NCBI RefSeq assembly: GCF_018691265.1
Contig: NW_024881313.1
Location: forward strand, 1,388,501 to 1,452,500
Length of the DNA stretch: 64,000 nucleotides
Source: Tyto alba
Taxonomy: Eukaryota > Chordata > Aves > Strigiformes > Tytonidae
Direction of reading: 5' to 3'
The notes under the pieces were generated by a model. That model did no database searches. It was not told the origin of the DNA and worked only from the letters and a program-made list of their open reading frames with translations. A program made the position numbers and the translations under genes. Each line of letters begins with the position of its first letter. Position 1 is the first letter of the stretch. Of the stretch, positions 24,198-39,100 are shown piece after piece.

Positions 24198-27100
24198 GTG
24201 AGTGCCTCTGCCGCAGGGATCCCACCGTTGCCGCGGGGCCGCCCGCCCGCCCGCTCTATGCGCATTTCTGAGGCCGGGGGTCCTGCCGTCGGCTGAGGGA
24301 AGAGGCTGGAGGAGGGGGCAGCGGGTGGGGTGGGCAGGCGCACGTCTCTGCGGCCCACGCCCTCTTCCCCCCAAAATGCTTGTGGCTCTTTCCCCCCCCC
24401 CCCCCCCTTTTTATCAAAACAGGGACAATTAAACAACATCTCGTGCAAGGTTTCAGATCGTAATTTGACTAGTGGATATTAGTACAGCGAGTTAAGTTGT
24501 GCCTTGTTTTTTGATTGTATTGCTTAGGCTGGAAAGTTGCTTCTCAGCGGTGGAACAGCTGCGAGTTGCTTCACTGAATTTTTACCCAGGGTGAGTTGAT
24601 TTTTCAGATGCTCCTTGTGAAAGTTTTGTAATGACCTCCAATTGGTGATTGTTCTTTGAGACAAGCCCTAAAAAAAAAAAAAAAAAGAGAGTCAGTGAAA
24701 TCTTGTTCATTTTTTCTACATCCCTTCTCTTTAGAAACTGCTATTTTTTTTTTTTTTTCCAACGTTACTTTTGTCACATGGGATCACAGAATAGCTGGTA
24801 GCATTGTAAAACACTTCTGGCAGTTCTTATTCACTCTGCATGCTTTACAAAATTCACCATGCCTGCTTAGATGAGACTAAATAGAATTGGTTTAGGCAGT
24901 TTTTCTCTGGTAATACAATTATAATGATTAGGAATTATTATTACTTCTGATAGTGGTCCTCCTTTATAAAGGATGCCCCTCAGAATTGTGCTTACAACTA
25001 GCCCTTCCCCACGCCCCTGAAGAGTCAGAAGGTACTGAGACACAGATCCCTTAAATAGCAGCTCTCTCTAAAGGGATAATTAAAAACCCCCCAAACTGTG
25101 GTTGAAATAATTTATGGAATTGCTTCATTGATGGTGGATCAGGTTAAAGGTTTCTGAAGTTGATAAATGCAGCATCTACTTTTCAAGAAATAGACGTGAA
25201 GATACTGTTACCCATCTTAAAGATGGAACCAGATAGTTGAAGCTTAGCAACTTTCTCCTTACTTCTGTTGCTGGTTTGATAAAATTTAGGCTGGGCTGTT
25301 TGAGCTTATGCACAGAGTATCAGCATCTGCAGAAGCATACACGTGTGTTGCAGCCCTAAAATGTGCTAAAATTTTATTCTTACCTCTGTGGAATCACACT
25401 GAAGTGTCTGCAGTACTTTTCATTAATATTTTGGTGTAAAACTGGTTTTGCTTTTCCTTATATATAGCCCATTATTCCAACTACTGTGCAAAAGTTTCGA
25501 AATGCAACGAATCCAGCTCCTGGTGTTGAAAGAATGTTCTACGGCAGAGCAAATGATCCTGACATTGCAGTTCACTTGACACATGGCATAGTGTCACGTT
25601 CTTCACTCAGCGTAAGCATCTGACTCATTTACTTTTGTTTAAGAATGGGCTGCCTAAGAATAAGAGCAACTGGTCTCTTCATAGTCAGGGATAAAGGTAC
25701 ATAGCTGAGTGATTTACACTGAAGCATTTCACTGCCATTGTGGATTATCTGAACTCTGAGGTCAATTCCTAGGATTTAATTAGCATGATTGAAATAGGAA
25801 AACACTTGAAGTTTACTGACATTTTTCTTACCAATGACTTAACTTTTGCAGTGACTACTGAATTATTCATTTCATGTCAACATTTAAGCTAGTGACCAGT
25901 CTTCTACCCACAAATTTTACTGCTTTCTTCTTTACCGATTGCTGCAACAGGTAAAATCTGTTGAGCTCTTAGCAAGAGAACTGCTATCTGAGAACATGCT
26001 TATAGTTCAGTGTAATTGTGTATTCTTTCATACCTTTGGGTTGAAATGGATTTTGTTAGCTAAAAAGTGATGTTTTGGATATGTCAGACTATTTTGTGTG
26101 TATTCTTTACTTCAGAAATTATTTTTGTAATCTGTAATTAAACAACTAAAGAGATCATTGGTGATTTCATCATATAATTATTGTTCAAATCTCTAAAAAT
26201 AGCAGTTGTGTTAGTAAAACACACTTTCATGGTGCATTTCATCAGCTGGGCTTGTAAATTAATAATTTTCAGTTTTACAAATGAAGAAGTTGAGGCAAAG
26301 AGGAGTTCAGGTTTCAAAAATAAGTCTTCAGGTGGAAACATGTAAGTCCTGATATTAGAGGATGTTGAGTAGGACATTTATTAGGCATATCCAAAATGAA
26401 AATAAAGGTTCTTGGTGTCTCTCCTCAGAAGTTTTACATTGAATGGATTGATTTGTTTACCTTGTACTGTCTGTTGAAGACTGGCTTAGTTTGCATTATC
26501 AATTAAATATTAACTGGAGGAAGAATTGGAATCAGAGTATTCCAAGTGTGAGTTTGGATCAATTGTATTTGCTACTACTGTTTCCAGTTCTTCTTTGTAT
26601 AACATTCAACAAGAGTCCAGTAGTAAACCCTCTCTAGAGTCCCCATTACTTTGATGGGTAGCATGAAAAATCAAATTATTTGGGAAGATCACAATACACT
26701 CTTTTGACATTTTGAAACTTTTTTTTTTGAGATTTTTTTCCCCCTGTAAACTGACCTAATCTTACAAGTAACTTCTATTGGCCCAAGCCCAGTGTGCACA
26801 CTGAGAAAAAAAATTTTGTCTAACCAGGTGCTAAGCTTTGAACACCCTCCTGAAATAATTTCTGTTGGTATGTTGTCTTAGGGTGCAATATTAGTGTATA
26901 TCTCCAAATACTACCTTTAAATTCTGCATCTGCAGAACTGGGAATAGCTGTTTAGAGAATAGATAGTCTTAACCACTAGACAATAGATATTTTAAATCAT
27001 AAGCACCAGGAGACTTCGTTCCAAAGATGTTATAACTGTAATTATTTTCACACTTAAATTTTGGACATATTATATTTTGACTATGGTTTCTAATACACGC

Positions 27101-30100
27101 TAAGAACAGAAAGGCCACAATCTGAAATTTTATAAATTAACAAGTGGAAAAACTCACATAACAATAAAGAGTTCTGTCTCATGACATGTATTTTACTGAG
27201 CTGGAGATGTAGCATAACACTGATTATTAGTGGTCTTCTCTCAAAATTCAGTTCTGTTTTTCAGCTTTGTAGATAAAATCATGTCAGTGTAATCGTATAA
27301 AGTCTCATTAGAACACTTATGATCCAACTTTTGTTCATGTGTGTGTTGAGGGGATAGCCACAGTGATGTGTGAATGATTAAATTTTGCTGCTTTTCCTGC
27401 TTTTTGTGATGTCTTTAGGCAGCTTCATTGATAAATCCACTTCCTAAAACTGATTTTCAACAAAGAATACAAGACAAAAAAGAAGCAATCTACCTTAGTA
27501 ATCGTCAAGCACCCTTGGGCAGATCGCACGATCAATCTTGTATGTTACCTGAGGGCTTGGATATAATTAATACCACATTTGGAACAAAAGTCATCCAAGG
27601 TAGGAAAATTTAGCATTAAGACATATTTCTTCCACATACAAGAAAATATGCAATTTAGTATCTAGCACATATTCTATGCTTCCAACAATTCCAGCTTAAT
27701 ATAAAAGTTACAGCAGTTTAATTTAAAGGCATAAAAACGTACTAATATTTTTCAGTTACGATGAAGAAACAAGCAACTGAGAACATTTGGTGACTAGCAG
27801 GGCTCTTGCTTCTGCTCCAGATCAGTCTTTATAGATTTCCCCGGAGAACTGTTTAGGTGGTTGACCTTCCTTTTCCCAACTATTCTAATAGTCTAATAAT
27901 AAAGATACTACATTGACTGGTGAATCTTTCCTCCATAGATGGGAGCAAATCACCTATGTGTTGACCCTGTAGCTCTCTTGCAACAGTTACATTCATCTCT
28001 GTTCCTGTGATTTATTTTTTTTCCCTAGTCACATGTCACTATGCTGTTAGATTCCTAGAGAGTGACTAGAAATGTGGTAAGCAGTGTCATTCTTCCACAG
28101 GATTAGCATCTTTTCTAACAAGATGTTTAAAATTAAGAACCAACCAAATAAAACACCCATCCCCCTTGCCTTCCCCAACCATATGTTTATTACTTACTTT
28201 CCAGATGTATCAGCTGGAGAGATTATCAATCCACCAAAAACGTATGAAGAAGTGGATAAAGAAGCCAGAGAAGGACATGATCTGTACATTGTGTCACACA
28301 ATGATTATCACGTGGGTAAGTTCAAAGGCTGACAAGAAATGGCATAAAAAGTTCTAATATAAATAAAGGTAATTGTTCCTCTTTGTGTCTTCAACATGTT
28401 GTATGCAATTGTTTGAGGTATAAACTATTACTTTTTACTACTGCATTATAATGATAGAAGTTATTTCTAGAAGTAATGATGTGAAAAAAAAAAATTAGAT
28501 GCAACTGAGACAGCATGACCTGTTTCTAGAACTGTAAGCCACTTCATGATGGGTGTGTTGGACAATATAAGAACTTAATGAAGGAGTTGGAAGCCTGATT
28601 TTTTTGGGGTGCTATTTGAAAAGCAAAGTATTTACAGGAAATTAGAAACTCTTAGTTGCCCTGGTTGCTTACAGAGTTTGACATTGTGCCACTGAGAGCA
28701 ATCTCAGGCTTAAAGTCACGGACTGTGAGCCCAACCTATTTCAGTACTTTCACTTCAGGTTCCTCTCTTTTATCAGGATCCAAAGAGAATTTCAGGGTAG
28801 TTAGACTTTCTGATGGGGAGCTCAGCATCAGGCTCTGGTTACAAGGAATTTCAGGCTGCTGACTGGCTCTCTGCAATGTGGGTTCCTCAGCCTACAGCAT
28901 CCTGCCTATGAGCCTGTCCCACAGCCTCTGTTTCTGCCCTTCCAGTGGGCTGTGCCTCCACTGCTTCCACCTCAGGGGGCTGTATTTGTGTGGAGTGGTC
29001 TGCTGAGGGATGGTTACCCTTTATCTCCTAGGTCGGCACAGGAACAGAGTGACAAATAGCATTCTGAAAAGCAGTACTTCTGCAGCCACTTCTGTTTTTC
29101 CCAGTTCCATCGTTTCCACTTAGACTGAGAGGGTTACATTGCTGCTCTGTAAGATTAGTATTATAATAAAATTGCCCATTGCGCTCGTATCAACAGTTTT
29201 GTAGGTGTAGGCCAAACATGTAAGAAACTGCAATACAGATATTTAATTGGAAATAACGTAATACTGTATGGAGGTAGTTAGGTATAAGTGAAATTATAAT
29301 ACTGTGTTCTCTCACTGAGAAATTCTATTACAAGTACTAGTGGTATAAATTGGCCCAGCGTGAAAATTTTTTTCACCTCTTCCCCACTTTTCTTAGGTGT
29401 TTTAGTAGAGTTATTCATTATCTGTTTCTGTCTCCTTTGTAACTTCCATCCACAAGATCATGAAAAGGGCAAACCAAAAACAGACAGATGGAAAAAAAAA
29501 AAAGTCAACCGTATGCCCCAGTTTTAAAGAATAACATAAAAATTCCATGCTGCCATACAGCCAGAGGAATCCTTATTAGAAAGCACGCAGTGAATAATAT
29601 TTTTTGAAAATTCTAATTTCCATTCTTTACAAAAGGTGACTGAAAACAGCTTAGAGAAACTGAATGACTTTTTTTCTGTGACAAGAAACATGTGCTTGCA
29701 GCTCACATAGAGTACTTATGTGATATTCTTATTTGTGAAACTTCATTTTATAGGCAATACTGGATTAACAGATTCATGAGCAAGTAGGGTAATATCTTGT
29801 TTACACTGAAGTCACTGGCAAAATTTCCATTGAAGTCAACATAGCAAGAGTATATCTGAAAGTGCAGCACCTCAAAAACATTTTTTTCCTTTTAGCATTT
29901 TTTTTTGACAAATAGTGCATTAAATGGAATACGTCTCTGCTCAAGTATGGACATTATAAAGTGATTTGTTTGTATGACCCTCACTACTTAAGCAGCTTGG
30001 TATTTTTTCATTAATTTTGTTAGGCTTGTTTTTAGTCAGACATAAAAGGACATCCAACTATTTTACCACTAAAACAGTTTTTGCTTTTAATTTTGCTTTT

Positions 30101-33100
30101 TATCTTCGCTTTTGACATTGAGATTATTCCTAACTACTTACTAAACATGGAGAATACAAATTAATTCTTTTTAATTGAACAGAATTGTTAATTAGTTATC
30201 TGCTTTTGTTTCTTCATTGTTTTGTCTTAAGAATGAAGATACTTAGCACATTTTTCTTCCTGAGGTGTTTTATACAGGTTGAAACACTTTTTCCACAGGG
30301 GAAGCAATAAATAGGAAGTATGACTCGCCAAACTTCAGCAAGTCTTTTGTTTATGGAATAGAAACCCCTCACTTTAAAGATGGGCGAGGCACATACAAAT
30401 CCTTAAATTGGCTCTGTGATCTGCAATTGTAAGTTGCAATGAGTTAACTAGTCAATTAGTGATGTGAGTTCTCAAGAAGATAATTTTACCTCTCGCAATC
30501 CCATTCTTAGCTATACTGAACTGAGTAGAAAATGCAAGGACTAATTTTCAAGTAGTTTATCCAACAGCACTTGGCATGTCTTTAGCATTACCTAAAGACA
30601 CTTTTGATTTTAAATAGCAAGACTTTTCAATTACTAAATTTGTGTTTGTCTTGCAGTGGACTTGTTTCCTTCTAACATGTAATAATGTATTTTAATATAA
30701 CTGAAAAATTGTTGAATATTGTTAAGCAAATATGTACAAGAGTTATTTTCATAATTTGTAGGAAGAAAGCAGCAAAAATTGTATCAAAACGAAGTGATGA
30801 TTTCAAGGAAAAATTTCAGCCACAGCTTGGAAAAGTCCTTGATCCGTAAGTAAGCAAAGATACCTTCCAAGAACAAAATTCACTCAATTCACAATTGCAA
30901 AGTCGCCAGTGCCTTTTTCTGTCTTGGGTAAAAATTATGCTCTGTGCTTCCACTGCAGCATTCAGTTACAGAAAGGGGCTTTCTACTTGCCCTAATAGGT
31001 ATGCATGTTACTGATGAGGGCTGTGTTGTGTCTATGTGGTGAAGTTTTAAATCTTCTTGTATAACTGCCCTGTATCTGAATTGATCAGATTTGCACAAAG
31101 CAAATTACAAGCACGCTGTAACATTTCACTGTTTATTTCCTGTCTTTTGCAGTTAGGAAGGTTTGAAAGAACTGAAATGTCTCACCTGTTATTTGGGGAT
31201 TTGACCATTTTGCTTACTCTGACACTATTTTTGATCATCTTTATTACATCACCTGTATTCTCACTTTATTTCCTTGGAAAAACACCTGGAATGAAATTAT
31301 GTTATCTAGCAGCATGTACCAGTCTCAGTCGAATCATTATAATGCTTCATACACCTCAGGTGATCTGGAACAGCTTTTGATTTTACAAAACAGTGCTTAT
31401 GAAGGGCTACAGTAGTCCTAAGTTACAGTGTGATCAGGATCCAGCTGGGCTACAAATCTACGGTTCCTGGATGTATACAAAAACTGTCTTTGTGGATGCT
31501 CTAGATTTCTGCAAAATAGTATCTGAAGACTAAAAAACTACATTATTGACTTTGGTAACAAAATTTAATTTTAAGCTCAAGATCACAGACTTAAGTGACT
31601 CTGGAGAAGTATGCCCATAGTTCCTGTGAGGAATGAACACAAATGTGAGCCAGTTCCTCCTTTTCCCTTCACTGTGTCCTAGCTTACTGTGAAGTACACA
31701 TGAAGTGTGCGCAACTTGATACAGTATGATCAGTCAGGGAATATGGGTTGCAGTGCAATCTCAAACCCTGCACTAATATTACAAGACAGATACAAGCTAA
31801 CTTAATTTTATGTAGTGAATTTCACACCATCCACATCCGGTGTATAATATGAAAATTGTAAAACAACAATACACAAAGTAGCTTTTAGATTACAGTGCTT
31901 CCATCTCTGTTTGTTTGGGTTTTTTTTTTTTTTTTTTTTTTTGTTTTGTTTTGTTTTTGGTTTTTGTTTTTGTTTTTCTGTTTTGTATTTTAGAACAAAG
32001 CACTGATTCCCCTTTCAATTTTGATCATGGAATGGTTTGGGTTGTAAAGGACCTTAAAGCTCACCTAGTCCCACCCCCCTGCCCCGGGCAGGGCCCCCTT
32101 CCCCCAGCCCAGGGGGCTCCCAGCCCCGTCCAACCTGGCCTTGAACCCTTCCAGGGAGGGGGCACCCACAGCTGCTGTGGGCACCCTGGGCCAGTGCCTC
32201 ACCGCCCGCACAGAAAATAATTTCTTCCTTATATCTAAACCTACCCTCTTTCAGTTTAAAGCTGTTACCCCTTGTCCTATCACTACCCTCCCTGATCAAG
32301 AGTCCTTCCCCATCTTTCCTATAGCGCCCTTTAAGTACTGGAAGGCCCCTGGAGCCTTCTCTTCTCCAGGCTGAACAACCCCAGCTCTCTCAGCCTGGCC
32401 TCACAGTGGAGGTGCTCCAGCCCCCTCAGTCATCTTTGTGGCCATCATCTGGACTTGCTCAAGCAGGTCCATGTCCTTCTTGTGTTGGGAGCCCAGAGCT
32501 GGCCCCAGCACTGCACGTGGGGTCACACAAGAGCAGAGCAGAGGGGGAGAATCCCCCCCCTCGACCTGCTGGCCACACTCCTCCTGATGCAGCCCAGGAC
32601 ACGTTGGCTGTCTGGGCTGCGAGCACACATTGCTGGCTCACAGTCAGTTTTTCATCCACTAACACCCCCAGTCCCTCTCCTTGGGGCTGCTCTCCAGCCA
32701 CTCGTGGCCCAGCCTGTATCTGTGCTGGGGATGGCCCCGACCCACGGGCAGGACCTTGCCCTTGGCCTTGCTGAACTCCAGGAGGTTTGCCCGGGCCCCC
32801 CTCTCCAGCCTGTCTGGGCCCCTCTGGATGCCACCCCTGCCCTCAGCGTGTCCCCCACCACACAGCTCGGGGTCATCGGCAAACTTGCTGAGGGTGCGCT
32901 CGATCCCACTGTCTGTGTCACCAACAAAGATGTTCGATGGCACCGATCCCAGTACTGACCCCTGAGGAACGCCACTTGTCACTGATCTCCACTCGGACAC
33001 TGAGCCGCTGACCACACTCTCTTTGAGTGCAACCATCCAGCCAATTCTTTACCCACCGAGTGGTCCATCCATCAAATCCCTGTCTTTCCAGTTTAGAGAC

Positions 33101-36100
33101 AAGGATGTTGTGGGGGACAGTATCAAATGCTTTGCATAAGTGCAAATTTGTCAGGCACAATTTGTCCATAGTGAAGCCATGTTGTCTGTCACCAATCATC
33201 TCCTTATTTTCCATGTGCCTTAGCATAGTTCCAGGAGGATTCACTTCATGATTTTGCCAGGCGCAGAGGTGACACTGACTGGCCTGTAGTTCCCTGGGTC
33301 TTCTTTCTTTTCCTTTGTAGAAATGGGGGTTGTGTTTCCCCTTTTCCAGTCAGCGGGAACTTCACCAGACTGCCATGACTTCTCAAATGTTATGGATAGT
33401 GGCTTAGCCACTTCATCTGCCAGTTCCCTTAGGACCTGCAGATGCATCTCATCAGGTCCCATGGACTTGTGCACCTTCAGGTTCCTTAGATAGTCTCAAA
33501 CCTGATCTTTTCCTGCAGTGGGTGGTTTTTCATCCTCCCAGACCTTTGCCTTCTGTGTCTTGGGCGGTGTGGCTGGAGCACTTGCTGGTCAAAACTGAGG
33601 CAAAAAATTCACTGAGTACCTCAGCCTTCTCCATATGCCAGGTAACCAGGGCTCCTGTTTCTCTCTGGAGAGGGCCCACATTTTCCCTAGTCTTGCTTTT
33701 ACCACCGATTTACCTGTAGAAGTTTTTCTTGTTGCCATTGATGTCCCTGGCCAGATTTAATTCTATCAGGGCTTTGGACTTCCTGACCTGATCCCTGGCT
33801 GTCTGGGAAGTTTCTCTGTATTCTTTCCAGTCTATCTGTCCTTGTTTCCACCCTCTGTAGGCTTCCTTTTATGTTTGAGCTTTCCCAGGAACATCTTGTC
33901 CATCCATACGGGCCTCCTGGTGTTCTTACCTGACTTCCTCTTTGTCTGCATGCATTGCTCCTGAGCTTGGAGGAGGTGATCCTTGAATATTAACCAGCTT
34001 TCTCAGGCCCCTCTTCCCTCCAGGGCTTTATCCCATGCTACTCTGCCAAGCAGATCCCTGAACAGGCCAAATTCTGCTCTCCTGAAGCCCAGGGTAGTGA
34101 GCTTGCTGTGCGCCTGCCTTGCTGCCCTAAGGATCTTGAACTCCACCATTTCATGGTCACTGCAGCCAAGGCTGCCCTTGAGCTTCACACTTGATGGAGG
34201 TTTCTGGTTCATATAACAGTTGTAAATACTGAACATAGAGATAAAATGAACATAGCATATTTTAAAAATTAAGAAATAAATAAACATTTTTTTTTAATGT
34301 CACTAACAGCATCTTAATTTTCTGGTAAATAAAACTGGGACAATTTTTCCAGATGGGTATTGGTTTGGTTGCTGGTTTTGGTAGACACAAAATTGTATGT
34401 GAGAAAGCAGAGATGTAATTTTATTTTTCCACTTTAGCCAAAAGTAGTTTCTTTGGAGCCATTATTTCAGTTGGAGATCTGGTTTGTCCTAAACATTCCT
34501 ATTATTTGGTCTTTCAAAAGAAATCTTTTGGACTTCACTCATTTTTGTCATTGTATTATAAAAAAATGTATTTTAGCATAGAATGTTTTTCCTTTTAATG
34601 AGTATAGATGTTCAAAAAGTTAATGTTTACATTTGTTTGTGTTAGATTACAAACAGCAAATGTACTAAACAGGAATGCTTTTCTGGAATGGCAACTTTGA
34701 AGCAAAGTACTGATAAACAAATTTCAGGTGAACTATGTGTATCATCCCTAATCATGTAACAGATTATTACTTTTTTTTTTTTTTAAATAATAGCACAGGG
34801 TTTATTTTGGCTGTTAATAAACTATTTGACAATTAACAAAGAAATGTGCTTATTAACAGTATAGCAGAAACTATGAATGTCCCCCCAGGCCATACATTTG
34901 GAATGTTACTCCATCGAGATGAATACGGTAAGTTCAGGGGAGAATAAGATTTTACCTTATTGCTGAAACTATGCTGAAGTATTTACTGCTGGTTGTGTAG
35001 CATTTAATTTTCCTAAAACCTTAGAGGCAAGGTACAAATTTTGACAGTGACAGTAAATTTTTGGAGGGAAAATTTGAGAAGCATTTAAGTTGCTAGTGGG
35101 AAAAAAAGAATTTCAGAAATAAAGAAATTTTAGGTTTTGGATGATTATGTTGTTTTTTTGGTTTTGTTGTTTTTTTTTGCAAGCCTCTCTATCTGAATGA
35201 AAGCAAAATGGTAAATGTCAGAAAACTCACTGAGATCTACGTGATAAAGTTAGAATGGCTATTTAAATCAATTATGTGTCTTTCCTCTCAATGATTTTTC
35301 CAGCACTTCTGTAAAAAGAGTTAGCATAATAAGAAATAAATAAGAATAATAAGTTTTGAAGGTAGTAGGGAGAAAACAGAATGAAAATAAAACATTATTC
35401 ATTATCATTATGACAATGGTGTTTCAACATTATGTTTAATAACTAGAGAATACAGTGAATAGTTAGGCAGCAAAAAATGTAAGTGATTCAGAGTTTTTAA
35501 ATTAGTCAAGGCATGTTCAAATTCTGGATAAGCTTTTATACATGCTTTACTATGCAGTGTAATAAATATTTAAAATGTGTAGGTGCGCTTGTCCATTAAG
35601 GAACAGAAGAAGGAACTGAACAAACAAATTTGTTAGTAACTAGAAAATAATGCATGTACGTTGCTGTTAGAAGGGGATTAGGTGAGATGCTCCTATTTCT
35701 TATTGGACTCTGAATTAACTTCTTGCACTCTAGAAAGTGACCTTGGTGTCTTGGGGAGTTGGATGAAGACTGTAGCTCAGTGTGCCAAACTGTTTAAAAA
35801 TACTAATAAAAGGTAGGATATGTAGAAAATGGGAAGAGTAACACAAAAATAGTACACTGTCGTTCTAGAAATCAATGGTACATAATTATCTGAAATATTA
35901 CATTGACTTTCCTATTGGTTCTTGTAAGTGTTCTGAAATACAACAGACTAGAAGTGCTCTATGTTTTTTTCTCCACTGTCTGGATATTGAGTAACTCTTA
36001 CTGCTCTCAGAAGCTTTTAGGAGGAGTAGGTGGATTTGTGAAGCTATATTAAGATGTTTCAAAATTTTTGATACTAACTGCATGTGAGTAGAGAGATCAT

Positions 36101-39100
36101 CATATGGACCATTGGATCTTTTAATGAAATGGCCGTATCAGATGTTCAGCAGTGCTGAAAATCAGCACCTTTAAACTGAAATGCTCCTCTTCCATAAGAC
36201 TGTAAGCCATTCTTTTTAAATGTCCATTTTCTGTATACACACAACTAATTAAGGAAGTGTTTATTTTGATAGGGATTGGCGATCTTCTTCAGTGGCGGGT
36301 TCCATGTGAGTTCCTCCATGGTAAAGGCAGAGAGAGAGCTGTCTTGGCAGCAGTTCGACAGAGTTTGAAGAAATCTAACTATGAGAATTTTGACATGTTA
36401 CTAGAAGCATTCAGGCATTATGATAAGGTTAGTGCTTTGAAGAAGTATAAATGTAAAGGAATGTGTTAAATCAGCGCTCCTGTGCTATGGAGATACAAAC
36501 ATGAAGAAACATTAGCATATCAAGGCAAATATAGATGAAGACTATAAAGACAAGGTAACTTCATAGTTATTGTATGTTTAATCTACTGTGATGTGCTATG
36601 GAATTAAACAGAACAGTGTTTGGAGCTTTTCACAACAGTATTTGGAATATCCAGGTTAACAGTGAGGAAGGGACATACATGTGAGCAGGAATAATCCTAG
36701 CATTTTTTGCTCTTTAGAATTTGATATTTCTTCTTAAAAGAAAAATGGTTGAAAGGATTATGATCATATTTTCTTCCAATCTCTACTTTTTTGACTGAGT
36801 CACCAAGCATTAGAATTTCAGATATTTTATTTTTTTTCTCTTTGGAAAAAAACCTATAGTTGACATTTCATATATAACATTAACTGTAATGTATACAGAA
36901 TGATTGATGCCTTACTTTGAAAAGAAATCTTGGTTTTGCCTCAACATTTATGATTAGGTTGTTGTCTTGTCACAATACCCTGTTATACTCTTTTAGTCTC
37001 AAATTGCTGTATTATTTAAATTGAAAATTATTTATTGACACATGTTCAGATTTTTAATTTCTAAATGATTTAGGGTTTCTTTTTTTACTCAGCAATGTTA
37101 CTTGTCTGAAATTGTGTGCTTGATGTGCTATATATAGATAAATTATACATATAATTTGATATTAAAAGTTTTATGTATAAAATAGCAATATGAAATATTA
37201 ATATATAATAGATATTTTAATATATAAAAAATATAATCACATCTGTGTATGTGTTCCTTTTGGTGGAACCTTTTGATAATGACTGTTACAACAACTGTTT
37301 TATTTTATTTATAATAGAATGGTAATGGAATGATAGACAGGGACAACCTACGAAAGTCCTGTTTTCAGCTTAATCTGAATCTAGATGATGAGCTCCTGGA
37401 TTCCTTATTTGACTGTTGTGATTTGGATAAAGATGGTCTGATTAATTATCTGGAGTTTGCAAACTTTCTGAACTGGAAAGACAAAACGGCTGTTAAAGAG
37501 TTTGAAGAAAAGATAATTACAAAAGGTAGATGACTTAATATGGGGAAATTGTGGAGATAATCTTGTTATGACAACAGCTATTGAAAGCTATTGAAAGGAC
37601 ATTGTTGTTGTAGACTAGGTGCTCCTTCAGAAGGATTTAGAGTGCATTTAGTCCTTGTCTACCACCAGCAAAACCTCAGATAGAAATGTATTTCAGAACT
37701 CTGGAGTCTGTTGCATGTTGAGAATGTCCCAGAAATCAGGAGAAAGGAAAAAACCTCTTAGACTCATTACCAGAAATGCAGATCGATTATGTTACCTATT
37801 TTATAGTTTTTCAAGAATTCAAGCAATGTCTTTTACCTTTTAGTCTATAAAAGCTGATAATAAATCTTGGCTGTACCATAACTTTTGTTTATAGGGAAAA
37901 AAATAGATGATCCTGTTGTGCCTGAAGACACAAAGATAAATGATGAGCCAAAGCAGGAAGATCTTGTGCTAAAAGAACCCGGAAGCTCAGAAAAGGCATC
38001 AAAAACTCTTACAAGATCAACAGATCATGTATTTGCAAATTATCAGACAACTTCTTCTCAGTATAATGCTGTAGTAGGTGGTCTCCCAACTACCTGTAAG
38101 TACAGTGGACTGTACTTCTCACTTCTGAGCATTATTTAAGACAAAATCAGGAACAAGTTTTAAAACTATGCTACAGGTTCTACTGATGTACACTAGTGAA
38201 TTAATTTATCTCAACTAAGTGTTTAGGATTGTGGCTTGGAAATTGTCATGGCTTGGATGTTTGGCACGATTAATCCATTCAAAACATGGAAGTTAATCTA
38301 GATGTCTTTGAGAAATTATGCTGGTAATGTTAGGAGAACAATATCTTTTTGGAATCACCTAAAAATGTTTTCAGCTGGAAGTACTGGATAAGTGCTAGAA
38401 TATGAATGCAAGATTTCCTCTTGTCATGCTTCATGATGTAGCTGAATCTAGGAATTTTAAAAATATGAAAAAAACAGATGAGGAGAAAAAATATGTAACC
38501 TGTTATTGAATCCATGTGAGACATCGAATTTGTTCTTATTTCATACAAAATGTTTTGTCTTCCCTGGCACTATCTTTGCATACAGGCTTTTCCATGCTAC
38601 CTGTTGATTGATTTCCGTAGGTTATCCAGTGTGCGGTGTTCCAACTGTTCATTCAGATACTCCTGCTTCTCACATTCGCTGCATCAGTGACAGAACTAAC
38701 TATGGTGATGAGGCCAGTGCTTATGCATTATTGTTCCCGTCTGTCTTTAGTGAAAAGGGAGTGTATGAAAGAGACTTTTTTAAAACAAGACCAAAGGCAG
38801 AGGTATAGTGCATTTCTTCAAAATATTCTTCCCATATAAATGTATCTCTAGCCATGTGGGAGTAGAAAGTCATATTATCAGGTAAACAGGCTGTAAAATT
38901 CGTTGCTGAAACATTACCATCTTCCTTTACATCCATTCAACTATCTGAAAAATATATACTCTTCATGTTCAAAATTATTCATACAGGTGGTAAGTAATAA
39001 TCTTACTGAGATTCAATTTCAATAAGTAACATAAGGAAGGACATCAGGCTGTTGCTACTCGCATGCTCAACTGTTGTGTCAAACAGGAGTCTGTAATTAA

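Larger units (their letters stand above)
23740..24330 (+). promoter_or_regulatory. EFHB: CpG island, EFHB promoter and first exon
   Basis: GC-rich block starting with the minisatellite and running past the first EFHB coding exon into intron 1. It has no TATA box. GAGATGGCGG(C) motifs resembling YY1 sites recur at 23780, 23831 and 24013. The transcription start is not visible, but the coding exon at 24132-24197 lies inside the island. Confidence 0.8.
30846..34859 (+). other. EFHB: EFHB intron 7
   Basis: 4-kb intron containing a T-rich/(GTTTT)n tract at 31920-31977 and a 2.2-kb antisense CR1 at about 32020-34190. The rest shows nothing recognisable. Confidence 0.85.

Noticed and set aside
23679..24448. 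Long frames of up to 231 codons on both strands at the EFHB promoter
   Set aside because: They run through the GC minisatellite and promoter and give repetitive Arg/Gly/Pro peptides. Only the short EFHB exon splices into a conserved protein.
28656..29050. Less AT-rich patch in EFHB intron 5 as a possible exon
   Set aside because: Flanking EFHB exons join in phase without it, and the 68-codon frame matches nothing known.
32401..33036. Plus-strand frames of 75-167 codons
   Set aside because: They are antisense shadows of the minus-strand CR1.
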